Below are positions 42,355-51,971 of a DNA stretch of 64,000 nt, in pieces. A program made the translations under genes and the position numbers. Location: assembly GCF_000300995.1 (NCBI RefSeq), contig NZ_AMRJ01000013.1:1-64000 (forward strand), given 5' to 3'. The notes under the pieces are model-generated. The model was not told the DNA's origin. It made no database searches and saw only the letters and a program-made list of their open reading frames with translations. Source of the stretch: Alcanivorax hongdengensis A-11-3. GTDB taxonomy: Bacteria; Pseudomonadota; Gammaproteobacteria; Pseudomonadales; Alcanivoracaceae. How positions within the stretch are numbered: the stretch's first letter is position 1; each line of letters starts with the position of its first letter.

Positions 42355-45027
42355 TTAATGCGTGACCGGATAGGGTTTATCCGTATCAATCCCGTATTTC
42401 TCGATGGCCTCCTTGATCACCGAGGCGTCCACCTTGCCCGCCTTGCGCAGGGCATTGAGTGCCGCCAGGGCCACAAAATAACGGTCCACTTCAAAGAAAT
42501 GACGTAGCTTCTGGCGAGAGTCGCTGCGGCCGAAACCGTCGGTGCCCAGCACCGAGTAAGGGGCCTTGATCCAGGGACGAATCTGGTCGGCATAGGTGCG
42601 CATGTAATCGGTGGAGGCAATCACCGGCCCATCACGGCCATCCAGGCATTTTTCCACCCAGTTCTGCTCGCGCTCCTGTTCCGGGTGCAGCATTTCGTCA
42701 CGATCCATGCGGATACCCTCGCGGCGCAGCTCATTGAAACTGGTAACGCTCCAGACATCGGCGGCCACGCCGAAATCGTCACGCAGCAGCTCTGCGGCTG
42801 CTTCCACTTCACGCAGAATGGTACCGGCACCGAGCAGCTGAACCCGTGGCGCCTTTTTGGTTTTTGCCTTGCCCTCGCGCAACAGGTACATGCCTCGGCG
42901 GATGCCCTCTTCCGCCCCTTCCGGCATGGCGCCATGCACATAGTTCTCGTTCATCAGCGTCAGGTAATAGAAGACCTTTTCATTGTCTTCGTACATGCGT
43001 TTGAGGCCATCGTGCAGGATTACCGCCAGCTCGTAGGAGTAGGTCGGGTCATAGCTGACACAGTTGGGCACCGTGCTGGATAGCACATGGCTGTGACCAT
43101 CCTGGTGCTGCAGGCCCTCACCATTGAGCGTGGTGCGCCCGGCGGTCGCCCCCAGCAGGAAGCCGCGCGCCTGGCTGTCGCCGGCGGCCCAGGCCAGATC
43201 GCCAACCCGCTGGAAGCCGAACATGGAGTAGTAGATGTAGAAGGGAATCAGCGTGAAGTTGTGCACGCTGTAGCTGGTGGCGGCAGCCAGCCAGCCGGAC
43301 ATGGCACCGGCTTCGTTGATGCCTTCCTCAAGAATCCGGCCTTTCTTGTCTTCCCGGTAGAACATCACCTGCCCGGCATCTTCCGGCTCGTATTTCTGGC
43401 CGCCGGAGGAGTAGATGCCCAGCTGCCGGAACAGGCCTTCCATGCCGAACGTGCGCGCCTCATCGGGCACGATGGGCACCACGCGATCACCAATCTGCTT
43501 GTCCTTGATCAGCGCGCTCATCATGCGCACAAAGGCCATGGTGGTGGAAATTTCCCGGTCGCCACTGCCTTCCAGAAAGCTGGAAAAGATATCCAGCCCG
43601 GGCAGGGTCAGCGCCTGGCTGGCCTGCTGGCGGCGTACCGGCATATAGCCACCCAGCTTGTCACGCTGCTCCTTCATGTAGCGCAGCTCGGCGGAATTGT
43701 CCGCCGGGCGGTAATAGGGCACGTCCTTGAGCTGTTCATCGGTGAACGGCATGTCGAAGCGGTCGCGGAATTCCTTGAGACTGTCCAGATCCAGTTTTTT
43801 CATCTGGTGAGTCTTGTTGACCGCCTCCCCGGCCCCGGTAGCGTAACCCTTGACGGTCTTGGCCAGAATCACGGTGGGCTGACCGGTATGATGGGTGGCC
43901 GCGTGGTAGGCGGCATAGACCTTGAAGGGGTCGTGGCCACCGCGGTTGAGCCGGTAAACGTCCTCGTCGGACATGTGCTCGACCAGTTTTTTAAGCTCCG
44001 GGTATTCGCCGAAAAAGTGTTCGCGGGTGTAGGCGCCACCATTTTTCTTGTAGGCTTGGTATTCGCCATCCACGCATTCTTCCATGCGCCGGCGCAACAG
44101 GCCCTGGCTGTCCTTTTCCAGCAGCGGGTCCCATAGTCGACCCCAGACCACCTTGATGACATTCCAGCCGGCACCGCGGAACACGCCTTCCAGTTCCTGA
44201 ATGATCTTGCCGTTGCCGCGCACCGGGCCATCCAGCCGCTGCAGGTTACAGTTAACCACGAACACCAGGTTATCCAGTTTTTCGCGGCCGGCCAGGGCCA
44301 GCGCGCCCAGGGATTCCGGCTCGTCCATTTCGCCGTCGCCCAGGAAAGCCCAAACCTTGCGATCGTCCCGGGGAATCAGTTCCCGGTTCTGCAGGTACTT
44401 CATGATATGGGCCTGATAAATGGCCTGGATCGGCCCCAGCCCCATGGACACGGTGGGAAACTGCCAGAAGTCCGGCATCAGCCAGGGATGGGGGTAAGAC
44501 GACAAGCCCTGGCCGTCCACTTCACGGCGGAAGTTATCCAGCTGTTGCTCGGAAATGCGTCCTTCCAGGTAGGCGCGGGCATACACCCCCGGGGCAGAAT
44601 GGCCCTGGAAGAACACCAGGTCCCCTTCGTTCTTGTCGCTGGGGGCCCGGAAGAAATGGTTGAAGCCCACATCGTACAGTGTGGCCGATGACGCAAAGGA
44701 GGCAATGTGCCCACCCAGCTCGTCATCGTTGTTCATGTTGGCCCGCATTACCGTGGCAAGGGCATTCCAGCGTACCAGGGAGCGAATGCGTCGCTCCATG
44801 AACATGTCACCGGGAATGGACGCTTCGTCCTGGGCGGAAATGGTATTGAGATACGGGGTGTTCAGGTGAGTTCGATAGACGCCCTGTTCCTGGGCTTCGT
44901 TGGTAATGATATCCAGCAGCCAGGCGGCCCGCTCCGGGCCTTCGCGCTCTACCACCGATTCCAGAGCTTCCAGCCATTCCCGTGTTTCGGACGGATCGAT
45001 ATCATCAAAAAAACTGCGTTTTTGCAT
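42355..45027 (-). CDS. aceE: pyruvate dehydrogenase E1 component (homodimeric)
   Basis: This 890-residue protein is the full-length homodimeric E1. It uses thiamine diphosphate to decarboxylate pyruvate and load acetyl groups on the lipoyl arms of AceF. Visible are GDGEMDEPESLGAL (ThDP-binding motif), GHSAPGVYARAYLEG and WVEKCLDGRDGPVIAS. Start ATG 45027 (MQKRSFFDDIDPSETREW) fits the family N-terminus. No PdhR gene is adjacent. A repeat doublet lies in its upstream region, about 300 bases away. Confidence 0.98.
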   Translation of the reverse strand: MQKRSFFDDIDPSETREWLEALESVVEREGPERAAWLLDIITNEAQEQGVYRTHLNTPYLNTISAQDEASIPGDMFMERRIRSLVRWNALATVMRANMNNDDELGGHIASFASSATLYDVGFNHFFRAPSDKNEGDLVFFQGHSAPGVYARAYLEGRISEQQLDNFRREVDGQGLSSYPHPWLMPDFWQFPTVSMGLGPIQAIYQAHIMKYLQNRELIPRDDRKVWAFLGDGEMDEPESLGALALAGREKLDNLVFVVNCNLQRLDGPVRGNGKIIQELEGVFRGAGWNVIKVVWGRLWDPLLEKDSQGLLRRRMEECVDGEYQAYKKNGGAYTREHFFGEYPELKKLVEHMSDEDVYRLNRGGHDPFKVYAAYHAATHHTGQPTVILAKTVKGYATGAGEAVNKTHQMKKLDLDSLKEFRDRFDMPFTDEQLKDVPYYRPADNSAELRYMKEQRDKLGGYMPVRRQQASQALTLPGLDIFSSFLEGSGDREISTTMAFVRMMSALIKDKQIGDRVVPIVPDEARTFGMEGLFRQLGIYSSGGQKYEPEDAGQVMFYREDKKGRILEEGINEAGAMSGWLAAATSYSVHNFTLIPFYIYYSMFGFQRVGDLAWAAGDSQARGFLLGATAGRTTLNGEGLQHQDGHSHVLSSTVPNCVSYDPTYSYELAVILHDGLKRMYEDNEKVFYYLTLMNENYVHGAMPEGAEEGIRRGMYLLREGKAKTKKAPRVQLLGAGTILREVEAAAELLRDDFGVAADVWSVTSFNELRREGIRMDRDEMLHPEQEREQNWVEKCLDGRDGPVIASTDYMRTYADQIRPWIKAPYSVLGTDGFGRSDSRQKLRHFFEVDRYFVALAALNALRKAGKVDASVIKEAIEKYGIDTDKPYPVTH

Positions 45028-45322
45028 GGGCTTGCGTCCTTACTCGCGTTGCCGAACCGGCACGCAGGATCACTACGGGCCGACAGACCAGGCTCAGGGG
45101 TAACTGAGCGATAACCGTGGTTACAGTCGACAGGCACCGACTGTGATCATGGCGCCCCGCGGAGAGCCATAACCTCTATGCCTCATACTAGCGGCGCGGC
45201 TTTTACAAGCAAACCTGACAGGTGACGAAAACGATCACAGCCTCCTGCAGCGTTGCCATTGGCGTTACCACAGAATAGAAAATTCCCGATGTGCCGCCTA
45301 TGCGACCAAGGGCCTAGGGAAC
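45028..45322 (-). other. aceE upstream region, no gene
   Basis: No coding sequence is seen. This stretch must contain the promoter and any regulatory sites for aceE. No PdhR-type site could be identified by eye. It continues into the repeat doublet at 45323-45510. Confidence 0.6.
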
Positions 45323-45510
45323 CTCTGAAAAACTCAAGCCTCCCACTTTTCCGGAATGGTCCCCTCTCCCTTGATGGGAGAGGGACAGGGAGAGGGTGAG
45401 AGGCAAGACTACCGCATTGAGTTGCGTCATCCCCTCACCCCCAGCCCCTCTCCCACAAGGGGAGAGGGGAGCTACACTACCTGTCGCAGAGCAAAACCGG
45501 ATTTTCAGAG
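45323..45510. repeat. inverted CCCTCTCCC repeat doublet upstream of aceE
   Basis: Two family copies in opposite orientation: hairpin with tail on its right (45361-45396) and tail-left copy (45431-45470). They are separated by a short spacer and bounded by the 9-bp inverted ends CTCTGAAAA (45323-45331) and TTTTCAGAG (45502-45510). The layout is like that of a repetitive inverted doublet (REPIN/MITE-like). Confidence 0.75.
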
Positions 45511-45516
45511 ACCCAA

Positions 45517-46347
45517 TCAGACCAACACCACCCAGAGCGCGGCCAGAATCAACCATATCGCCATGCAGCGCAGCAGCAAGCCCTGCAGGGCTTCCAGTTG
45601 TTCCATCCCTTCCGGCAGCGAGACAGGCGCTTTTCCGGGAGCATCATCCAGGGCCACCAGCACGATCTGATCCAGCGGCGGCGCGGCCTTATCCTGTCGC
45701 CACCAGTGTCCGTTCATGCGCGACATGACCGCAGAAAAATTGCCGGCCAGGGCCATGCAGAGCACCAGCAACTGTCGGGGTATCCCGTCGAGAATAGCTT
45801 GCAGATCCCGCAAGCGACTATCGCTCTGTTCCTGACGGTTCAGCCAGACCCGATTAAGCAGATAAAAAGTCAGGGCCCCAAAACCCAGGGTCATCAGCCA
45901 GAAGATGGCCGCGAACAGGCGCATTTCACGTTCAAGAATGCGGGCGGTAAGCGCGGGAAAATAATCGGGCGTCTGCGTGGAGCCACTGATTCCGAATTCA
46001 TCAGCTGCCAGATCGGCAAAGCCTTGACTGTCATTCATATGGCCGCGCACCAACAGCTCATCCACATAACGGAATTCACTCTGGGCGCCCAGTAACCACA
46101 GCAGCAGGATGCCAGCCGGCACCAGCAGCAACAGCAGGAAGCCGATGCTGTCACCATAGGCGAACAACAGGGTCAGTAGCACTGACGGCAGCACAACGGC
46201 CAGCCACCACAGCAACATACCCTGGCCAAAACGGGCAGCCCAGGCCTGTAACCAGCGGTCATGGCGCTGTTCGTCCATTAGCCAGGCGGGCCAGTGGATA
46301 TCCAGACGACGCAGGCCCAGCACCACCAGCAACAGCAGAATCTTCAT
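45517..46347 (-). CDS. ampE: AmpE-like inner-membrane protein
   Basis: This 276-residue protein has membrane helices at the N-terminus (about 1-12 and 44-64), in the middle (66-86 and 146-166) and at the C-terminus. Its pattern is that of AmpE (FRYVDELLVRGHMNDSQGF, SRMNGHWWR). AmpE is an inner-membrane protein co-encoded with AmpD; its exact function in beta-lactamase control is not settled. The ATG overlaps the end of ampD by four bases, so translation is coupled. Confidence 0.88.
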   Translation of the reverse strand: MKILLLLVVLGLRRLDIHWPAWLMDEQRHDRWLQAWAARFGQGMLLWWLAVVLPSVLLTLLFAYGDSIGFLLLLLVPAGILLLWLLGAQSEFRYVDELLVRGHMNDSQGFADLAADEFGISGSTQTPDYFPALTARILEREMRLFAAIFWLMTLGFGALTFYLLNRVWLNRQEQSDSRLRDLQAILDGIPRQLLVLCMALAGNFSAVMSRMNGHWWRQDKAAPPLDQIVLVALDDAPGKAPVSLPEGMEQLEALQGLLLRCMAIWLILAALWVVLV

Positions 46348-46910
46348 GTTCTTTCCTCCTTGAAAGCCGCCAACCGCCGTCGGTATTCAGTCCAGTCAAA
46401 CGCCGGTCCCGGGTCGGTCTTGCGGCCCGGGGCGATATCTTGATGGCCGGTAATGCGCCTATCGGTAATGGCAGGATACCGGGCCTGCAGCAATGCCGTC
46501 AGCGCCACCAGGGTGCCATATTGCGGCGGCTCATAGGGGATATCATCGGCGCCTTCCAGCTCGATCCCCAGGGAAAAATCGTTACAGTTTTCGCGCCCTG
46601 CGAATTCCGACACCCCCGCATGCCAGGCACGCTGGTCACAGTCAACGAACTGCAGCAGAGAGCCGTCCCGGCGCACCAGAAAATGGGACGAGACGGTGAG
46701 CTGGTGGATGTCACGAAAATAGGGGTGGGCATCCGCCGACAGGCGGTTGAGAAACAGGTCTTCGATGTAGGGGCCGCCAAACTGGCCCGGTGGCAGGCTG
46801 ATATTGTGAATCACCAGCAGGGAAATATCGGTGGGGTCCGGGCGCTCATTGTAGTTGGGGGATGGGCACCATTGTGCCTGGTCCACCCGATGTCTGGTCA
46901 TGCTTAGCAC
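46344..46910 (-). CDS. ampD: 1,6-anhydro-N-acetylmuramyl-L-alanine amidase
   Basis: This 188-residue cytoplasmic zinc amidase has the AmpD motifs VIHNISLPPGQFGG, WHAGVSEFAGRENCNDFSLG and ITGHQDIAPGRKTDPGPAFDW, which include the zinc-ligand His and Asp. It cuts the stem peptide from recycled anhydro-muropeptides. GTG 46910 lies six bases after AGGAG; ATG 46901 is an alternative three residues shorter. It overlaps ampE by four bases and works with AmpG (31596-32945). Confidence 0.92.
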   Translation of the reverse strand: MLSMTRHRVDQAQWCPSPNYNERPDPTDISLLVIHNISLPPGQFGGPYIEDLFLNRLSADAHPYFRDIHQLTVSSHFLVRRDGSLLQFVDCDQRAWHAGVSEFAGRENCNDFSLGIELEGADDIPYEPPQYGTLVALTALLQARYPAITDRRITGHQDIAPGRKTDPGPAFDWTEYRRRLAAFKEERT

Positions 46911-46964
46911 CCACGGCTCCTGCTACTGTCGCGCCGAAGCAGACAGACAGGAGCTAGCAGGCTG

Positions 46965-49181
46965 CTAAGCCACTCCCTGCCTGCGGCGCAAATCACCGAT
47001 CACGGCTTCCAGGGCCCGGTCGAACAGCGCCCCTTCCTCAATGAGTTTAACAGCCCCCTTATGCAGGGCAACGGCCAGATCATAGCCGGTATATTCCTGC
47101 ACCTTGATACCACGGCGGTTGGTAAAGACCAGCTTGGTCCCGGAGCGGATGTTGGCGGCCAGCTTGGCGCGCACGGCGTCTTCGCCTTCGCCAATCTCGA
47201 TCCACTGGCCCGGTGAAAGCTGGCTGACCTTGCGGACCAGGAAATGATCCTGCGACAGTGCCGGGTCCACCGGTGCCGGCGCCTCGGGTTGCTCCGCCTT
47301 GACGGCAACACGCTCGGTCTGCAGCCCCTTGAGCAGTTGGGTGTGCACTTCCTTGAGGCGACTTAGCAGCTGGTTGGTTTCCGCGCTGTCGTAGTTGATT
47401 CGGGTCAGGCCGGCGTGCAGGGTTTTTAGCAACTTCGGGCTCAACACCTTGAGTTTTTCCAGCGCGGTCTGCTCCCGGTGCTCAAGCACACTCCAGACCA
47501 CCGCATCCACCACCTTGACCTGCTGCTGCCACTGCGGGCTGTCTTCCCCTTCCCTCAACCAGGTGAGATACAGCACCTGCTGCCAGCCCTGACGCAGCAG
47601 ACGTACCACCACGTCCGGCAGGGAACGGCCGGCCATACGCTGATCCAGCAATACGGTGACGGACTCACGGGCCTGCTCGGCCCGGGCCTTGCCCTCTTCG
47701 GCCTCACGGACTCGCTGCTCCACCCGTTCGGAGCGGACTTTCTGGCTATCAAAATAGTCCTGAAACTCGCCGAGCAGGCGCGCAAACAGGCTGGCATCAT
47801 CTTCATAGTCATCAATAATCTGATGCACCGCCTGGTTGATGCGCTGATAGAGCTCATCCTGGATGCCCTGCTGCGGGTCCCACTGGTTGCCGGCACGGGC
47901 CAGCATGTTCAGCAGCTGACGGGCCTCATGGTTGTCATTACTGAAGAAGCTTTTGTCACTGATGGCCACCTTGAGCAGGGGAATCTGCAAGCGCCCTATC
48001 AGGGCCTTGATTTCCGAGGGCAGCCCCTCGTCATCCAGAATGAAATCGAACAGCATGGAGACCAGATTGATGACATCGTCATCGGCCTGATCGAGGGCGT
48101 GAATGGCCTCACCATGCTCGCTGTCGAGCATGTCGGACAGGTGGTTTTTCAGATCCCGATCTTCATCGTCGCCCTGGTCCAGGCTGCGCTCAACCCGCTG
48201 TAGCCGATTGAGCACACCCAGCAGGTCATCGGAGCTGACCTGGTGCACACTGGCCGCATTGGCCACCGGGGCACCATTCATGTAAGGCACACCATCCTGC
48301 ATCACCGCCATGGGTGAGACCGGCCCCGCGGCGCCTCCGGCACTACCGTGGCCACCACCCACCTGCATGCCACGCATGGTGACCAGCAACTCCTGCAGCA
48401 GGCCGAACATCTGGTCATTGCTGGGGCCGCCGCCCCCTGAAGCCGACTCGGAAGACGCTGCCAGAGTACGGCCTCCGGCCTTGCGGGCCGGAGCAATCGG
48501 TGCGGATTTCATTTCCGGCAGCACGCCGGCATCAATCAGCACCTTGTTGGCTTCAGAGGCGAAATAGCCGGTTTCCGCCATGACCTGACGCTCGAAAAGT
48601 TTGAGCACGATCAAGCGGGCCTTGATATCCAGAGACAGCTTTTCCAGACAGCTGTTAAAGCACTCCACCAGCTGACGGGGCTCCAGAGGATTATCGCGCT
48701 GGCTAAAGCTGCGCTTGCCCTCGAAGAGATACTCCAGTCGGTGATGGAAAACCCCCAGCTGTTCATCGCAGCCATTGCGGGCACGCCGGGCCATATTGTC
48801 CAGTGCCACCGAGGTTTCCAGCTCTTCCTCATTGACCAGTGAGAGGCTGTCCAGGTCGACCTTGGTGTCTTCCAGGCTTTCGCCTTTTTCAGGGGAATGC
48901 GCCAGTTTCTGGAACAGGTTGCTCAATGACTGCCGGAAACCGGTTTCCAGGCCGGCTCGCTGGATACGCAGCTCGCGCATGGCATCAAAGTAGCGCTCAC
49001 GCTCGCTGTCGGATTCTTTTTCCGCCAAGTCATAAAGGGTGTCATCGGCGCCATCAAGCATGTCGGACAGATAGCCCGCTGCCAGATTCAGGTAACGGTC
49101 ACGCACTTTTTCGAGGGGGCGCGGCAAAGCGGCAACACCGGTTTTGCCGGGCACAGACTGCAAGCGCGTAACCTTGGTCAT
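46965..49181 (-). CDS. DUF1631 family protein
   Basis: This 738-residue protein has the DUF1631 pattern: an N-terminal helical region (EKVRDRYLNLAAGYLSDMLDG), a helical middle and a C-terminal beta domain (QWIEIGEGEDAVRAKLAA, RSGTKLVFTNRRGIKV) that resembles PilZ-type c-di-GMP domains. A Gly/Ala-rich stretch near residues 255-300 links two parts. The cell role is not known; a c-di-GMP-linked function is an inference. I start at ATG 49181 (MTKVTRL) after AGGTGA; the frame extends to a TTG at 49199. Confidence 0.75.
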   Translation of the reverse strand: MTKVTRLQSVPGKTGVAALPRPLEKVRDRYLNLAAGYLSDMLDGADDTLYDLAEKESDSERERYFDAMRELRIQRAGLETGFRQSLSNLFQKLAHSPEKGESLEDTKVDLDSLSLVNEEELETSVALDNMARRARNGCDEQLGVFHHRLEYLFEGKRSFSQRDNPLEPRQLVECFNSCLEKLSLDIKARLIVLKLFERQVMAETGYFASEANKVLIDAGVLPEMKSAPIAPARKAGGRTLAASSESASGGGGPSNDQMFGLLQELLVTMRGMQVGGGHGSAGGAAGPVSPMAVMQDGVPYMNGAPVANAASVHQVSSDDLLGVLNRLQRVERSLDQGDDEDRDLKNHLSDMLDSEHGEAIHALDQADDDVINLVSMLFDFILDDEGLPSEIKALIGRLQIPLLKVAISDKSFFSNDNHEARQLLNMLARAGNQWDPQQGIQDELYQRINQAVHQIIDDYEDDASLFARLLGEFQDYFDSQKVRSERVEQRVREAEEGKARAEQARESVTVLLDQRMAGRSLPDVVVRLLRQGWQQVLYLTWLREGEDSPQWQQQVKVVDAVVWSVLEHREQTALEKLKVLSPKLLKTLHAGLTRINYDSAETNQLLSRLKEVHTQLLKGLQTERVAVKAEQPEAPAPVDPALSQDHFLVRKVSQLSPGQWIEIGEGEDAVRAKLAANIRSGTKLVFTNRRGIKVQEYTGYDLAVALHKGAVKLIEEGALFDRALEAVIGDLRRRQGVA

Positions 49182-49324
49182 AGAGTCACCTGACACCAAA
49201 TACTGATTAATTATTAAGCTAACATACTGGCCATATAAGAATTTTGAACCAGTTGGCAGATACTACCTTATAGGTACATCCTTACCAGTAACCCCGCGCT
49301 TTCCCTACCGGGCAATTTCTTCTA

Positions 49325-49350
49325 GCCTATTGGTTTTACTGGCAATAGGC
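49325..49350. repeat. 8-bp inverted repeat in the symporter leader
   Basis: GCCTATTG (49325-49332) and CAATAGGC (49343-49350) flank a 10-base loop, 7 bases before the symporter ATG. A hairpin here would mask the ribosome site; it could equally be an operator. The AT-rich 49200-49324 stretch upstream is a plausible promoter region. Confidence 0.45.
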
Positions 49351-49357
49351 GATACCC

Positions 49358-50698
49358 ATGGAGCACGCTGTAACCATACTCAAACAGATTAGCGGTCTCC
49401 TGTGGGGATGGCCGGCGCTGGTCCTCATCGCCGGGACCGGCATCTACTTGACCCTGGCCCTGGGATTTTTGCCCCTGCGGCAGCTGGGTTTCGGCTTTCG
49501 CCAGATGTTCGGCCCCAAGCGTGGTGAAGGCACCATCGGCGCCGGCGCCGCCCTGGCCACCTCACTGTCAGCCACCATTGGCACCGGCAACATTGTCGGC
49601 GTGGCCACGGCCATTCATGCCGGCGGCCCCGGTGCACTGGTCTGGATGTGGCTGATTGCCCTGGTGGGTATGGCCACCAAATATTCGGAAGCGGTACTGG
49701 CGGTCAAATTCCGCGAGACGGATAGCCGCGGCCAGTATGTGGGCGGCCCCATGTACTATATTCGTAACGGCCTGGGGCACAACTGGCGCTGGATGGCTGC
49801 CGCCTTCGCCTTTTTCGGCATGTTTGCCGGCTTCGGCATTGGCAACACAGTCCAGGCCAATTCCGTGGCCGACGGGCTTTCCAGCAGCTTTGGCATTCCC
49901 ACCTGGATCACCGGCCTGACACTGGCCGTACTGGTTGCCCTGGTGGTACTGGGCGGCGTCAAACGTATCGCCCATGTGGCCACGATACTGGTGCCCTTCA
50001 TGGCCCTGGCCTATCTGTTGGCCGGTCTGACCGTGCTGATCAACCATGCCAGCGAACTCCCCAACGCCCTGGCGCTTTGCTTTGATGGTGCCTTCAACGG
50101 TACGGCCGCCGCCGGCGGTTTTGCCGGCGCGGTGGTCAAGGAAGCCATCCGCTTCGGCATTGCCCGTGGCATTTTTTCCAACGAAGCCGGTCTGGGTAGC
50201 GCCCCCATTGCCCACGCCTCCGCCAATACCGACCACCCGGCAAGGCAGGGCTCCATCGCCATGCTGGGGACGTTTCTGGATACCATTGTGGTATGCTCCA
50301 TCACCGGCCTGGCCATCGTTTCATCCGGGGCCTGGACCAGTGGCGAAAAGGGCGCGCCGCTTTCCGCGTTGGCCTTCTCCAGTACCTTTGGCAGCATCGG
50401 GGATATAATTGTCGCCTGTAGCCTGGCGATTTTCGCTTTCACCACCCTGCTTGGCTGGAGCCTGTACAGCGAACGCTGCACCAGCTACCTGTTCGGCGAA
50501 AAGGCCATCGTGCCCTTCCGCCTGCTCTGGGTGTTGGCCGTGCCTGTCGGCGCCGCCGTGAGCCTTAACGTTGTGTGGGCTCTGGCTGATATAATGAATA
50601 TCCTGATGGCGATCCCCAACCTGATAGCCCTGCTGTTGCTGTCGCCGGTGGTGATACGCTTGAGCCGGGAATTCTTTAGCAACCGCCGCCCGGAATGA
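49358..50698 (+). CDS. alanine/glycine:sodium symporter (AGCS family)
   Basis: This 446-residue inner-membrane transporter of about eleven helices has the AGCS signature GVATAIHAGGPGALVWMWLIALVGMATKY in shortened form (GGPGALVWMW, AVKFRE) and NIVGVATAI. It imports alanine or glycine with sodium. Start ATG 49358. A REP doublet lies between its stop and nadC. Confidence 0.9.
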   Translation: MEHAVTILKQISGLLWGWPALVLIAGTGIYLTLALGFLPLRQLGFGFRQMFGPKRGEGTIGAGAALATSLSATIGTGNIVGVATAIHAGGPGALVWMWLIALVGMATKYSEAVLAVKFRETDSRGQYVGGPMYYIRNGLGHNWRWMAAAFAFFGMFAGFGIGNTVQANSVADGLSSSFGIPTWITGLTLAVLVALVVLGGVKRIAHVATILVPFMALAYLLAGLTVLINHASELPNALALCFDGAFNGTAAAGGFAGAVVKEAIRFGIARGIFSNEAGLGSAPIAHASANTDHPARQGSIAMLGTFLDTIVVCSITGLAIVSSGAWTSGEKGAPLSALAFSSTFGSIGDIIVACSLAIFAFTTLLGWSLYSERCTSYLFGEKAIVPFRLLWVLAVPVGAAVSLNVVWALADIMNILMAIPNLIALLLLSPVVIRLSREFFSNRRPE

Positions 50699-50704
50699 AT
50701 ATTG

Positions 50705-50775
50705 GTAGGAGCTTGCTTGCAAGCGAATCTCTGAGATCGAGGAACGCCCTCGTCCGCTTGCAAGCCGCCTCCTGC
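50705..50775. repeat. GTAGGAGC-family REP doublet between the symporter gene and nadC
   Basis: First copy GTAGGAGCTTGCTTGCAAGC (50705-50724), continuing with GAA. The second, inverted copy CGCTTGCAAGCCGCCTCCTGC-like sequence occupies 50755-50775. Pairing of the two copies would form a large hairpin after the symporter stop. Confidence 0.8.
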
Positions 50776-50809
50776 AATGAACAAACTCACGTTTAGGATT
50801 TACCTCAGC

Positions 50810-51655
50810 ATGACCATTCCCCTGCCCGACTACGTCGGCGATGATATCTCTCGCAACGTTCGCTTCGCCCTGGAAGAAGATATTCGTGATGGCGACATCA
50901 CCGCCCAGCTGATTGATGCGGATAGCACCAGCACAGCGACTATCATCACCCGGGAAGACAGCGTCATGTGCGGCATCCCCTGGGCAAATGAAGTGTTCCA
51001 TCAGCTGGGCAATGTGGCGCTGGAATGGCACGTGGAAGATGGCCAGCGCCTAAAAGCCGATACCACGCTGTGTACACTGCGCGGCAATACCCGCCAGATT
51101 CTCACCGGCGAGCGCACCGCCCTCAACTTCCTGCAAACCCTGATGGGCACCGCCACCACCGCCCGCCGCTATGCGGATGCCGTGATCGACAACAAGGTGA
51201 CCATTCTGGACACCCGCAAAACCCTTCCCGGCCTGCGCGCCGGCCAGAAGTACGCAGTACTCTGTGGCGGCTGCGAGAATCACCGCATCGGCCTCTATGA
51301 TGCCTTCCTGATCAAGGAAAACCATGTCGCCGCCTGCGGCGGTATTACCGCCGCCATTGAACGCGCCAGAGCCCTGGCCCCGGACAAGAAGATCATCGTG
51401 GAAGTGGAAACACTGGAAGAACTGCAAGAGGCCGCGGCGCTCAAGCCGGATCAGATCATGCTGGATAATTTCAGCGCCGAAATGCTGGTGCAAGCCGCGG
51501 ATATGACTGTGCCGTCCGCACTGGAGGTGTCTGGAAACCTGACGATTGAGAATGCCGGCATGCTACCCACTTACCGTGACTGGTTCCTGTCCTCCGGCGC
51601 CTTGACCAAGCATATTCATGCCACGGACTTGTCATTACGAATCCAGCAACATTAA
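50810..51655 (+). CDS. nadC: nicotinate-nucleotide pyrophosphorylase (carboxylating)
   Basis: This 281-residue enzyme converts quinolinate plus PRPP to nicotinate mononucleotide, releasing CO2, in de novo NAD synthesis. The family segments ALNFLQTLMGTAT, DTRKTLPGLRAGQKYAV, LIKENHVAACGGI and MLDNFSAEML are present. I start at ATG 50810; an upstream ATG at 50777 lies within a repeat. It is adjacent to the pilus cluster, as in Pseudomonas. Confidence 0.95.
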   Translation: MTIPLPDYVGDDISRNVRFALEEDIRDGDITAQLIDADSTSTATIITREDSVMCGIPWANEVFHQLGNVALEWHVEDGQRLKADTTLCTLRGNTRQILTGERTALNFLQTLMGTATTARRYADAVIDNKVTILDTRKTLPGLRAGQKYAVLCGGCENHRIGLYDAFLIKENHVAACGGITAAIERARALAPDKKIIVEVETLEELQEAAALKPDQIMLDNFSAEMLVQAADMTVPSALEVSGNLTIENAGMLPTYRDWFLSSGALTKHIHATDLSLRIQQH

Positions 51656-51720
51656 AGTTCATCGGGCAATGGCGGGAATTCAGCCTGACCAACGTCTGAG
51701 AGCCTTCACCGGCCGCCCCC

Positions 51721-51775
51721 TGTAGACGTTTGTTTACAAACGAATAGGGCTTGTTCGCTTGCAAGCAAGCTCCCA
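51721..51775. repeat. REP doublet with a variant stem
   Basis: TGTAGACGTTTGTTTACAAA (51721-51740, continuing CGAA) matches the GTAGGAGC family in its frame but replaces the stem GCTTGC / GCAAGC by CGTTTG / CAAACG, keeping pairing. An inverted standard copy, TTCGCTTGCAAGCAAGCTCC, occupies 51754-51773. Confidence 0.7.
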
Positions 51776-51948
51776 CTGGCAATGCCTGGGTTTCCAGGAG
51801 GCGACTTGTAGGCGAAGGGGCGGCATGCAAGAGGAACCCCCAAAATATCAGTGCTGCGCAAGCTGCCCGGGGTTGAGATTGGCGTCAGCCCTCTGACGTT
51901 CGACCCTGTACATTCCCCCGCTAATCCGCGATGAACCAATAATAAGCG

Positions 51949-51971
51949 GTAGGAGCTTGCTTGCAAGCGAA
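51949..51971. repeat. GTAGGAGC-family REP, single copy
   Basis: Same sequence as the copy at 50705: GTAGGAGCTTGCTTGCAAGC followed by GAA. Partial homology to a second arm (TTGGAGCGAACTCCC) occurs about 30 bases downstream. Confidence 0.75.
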
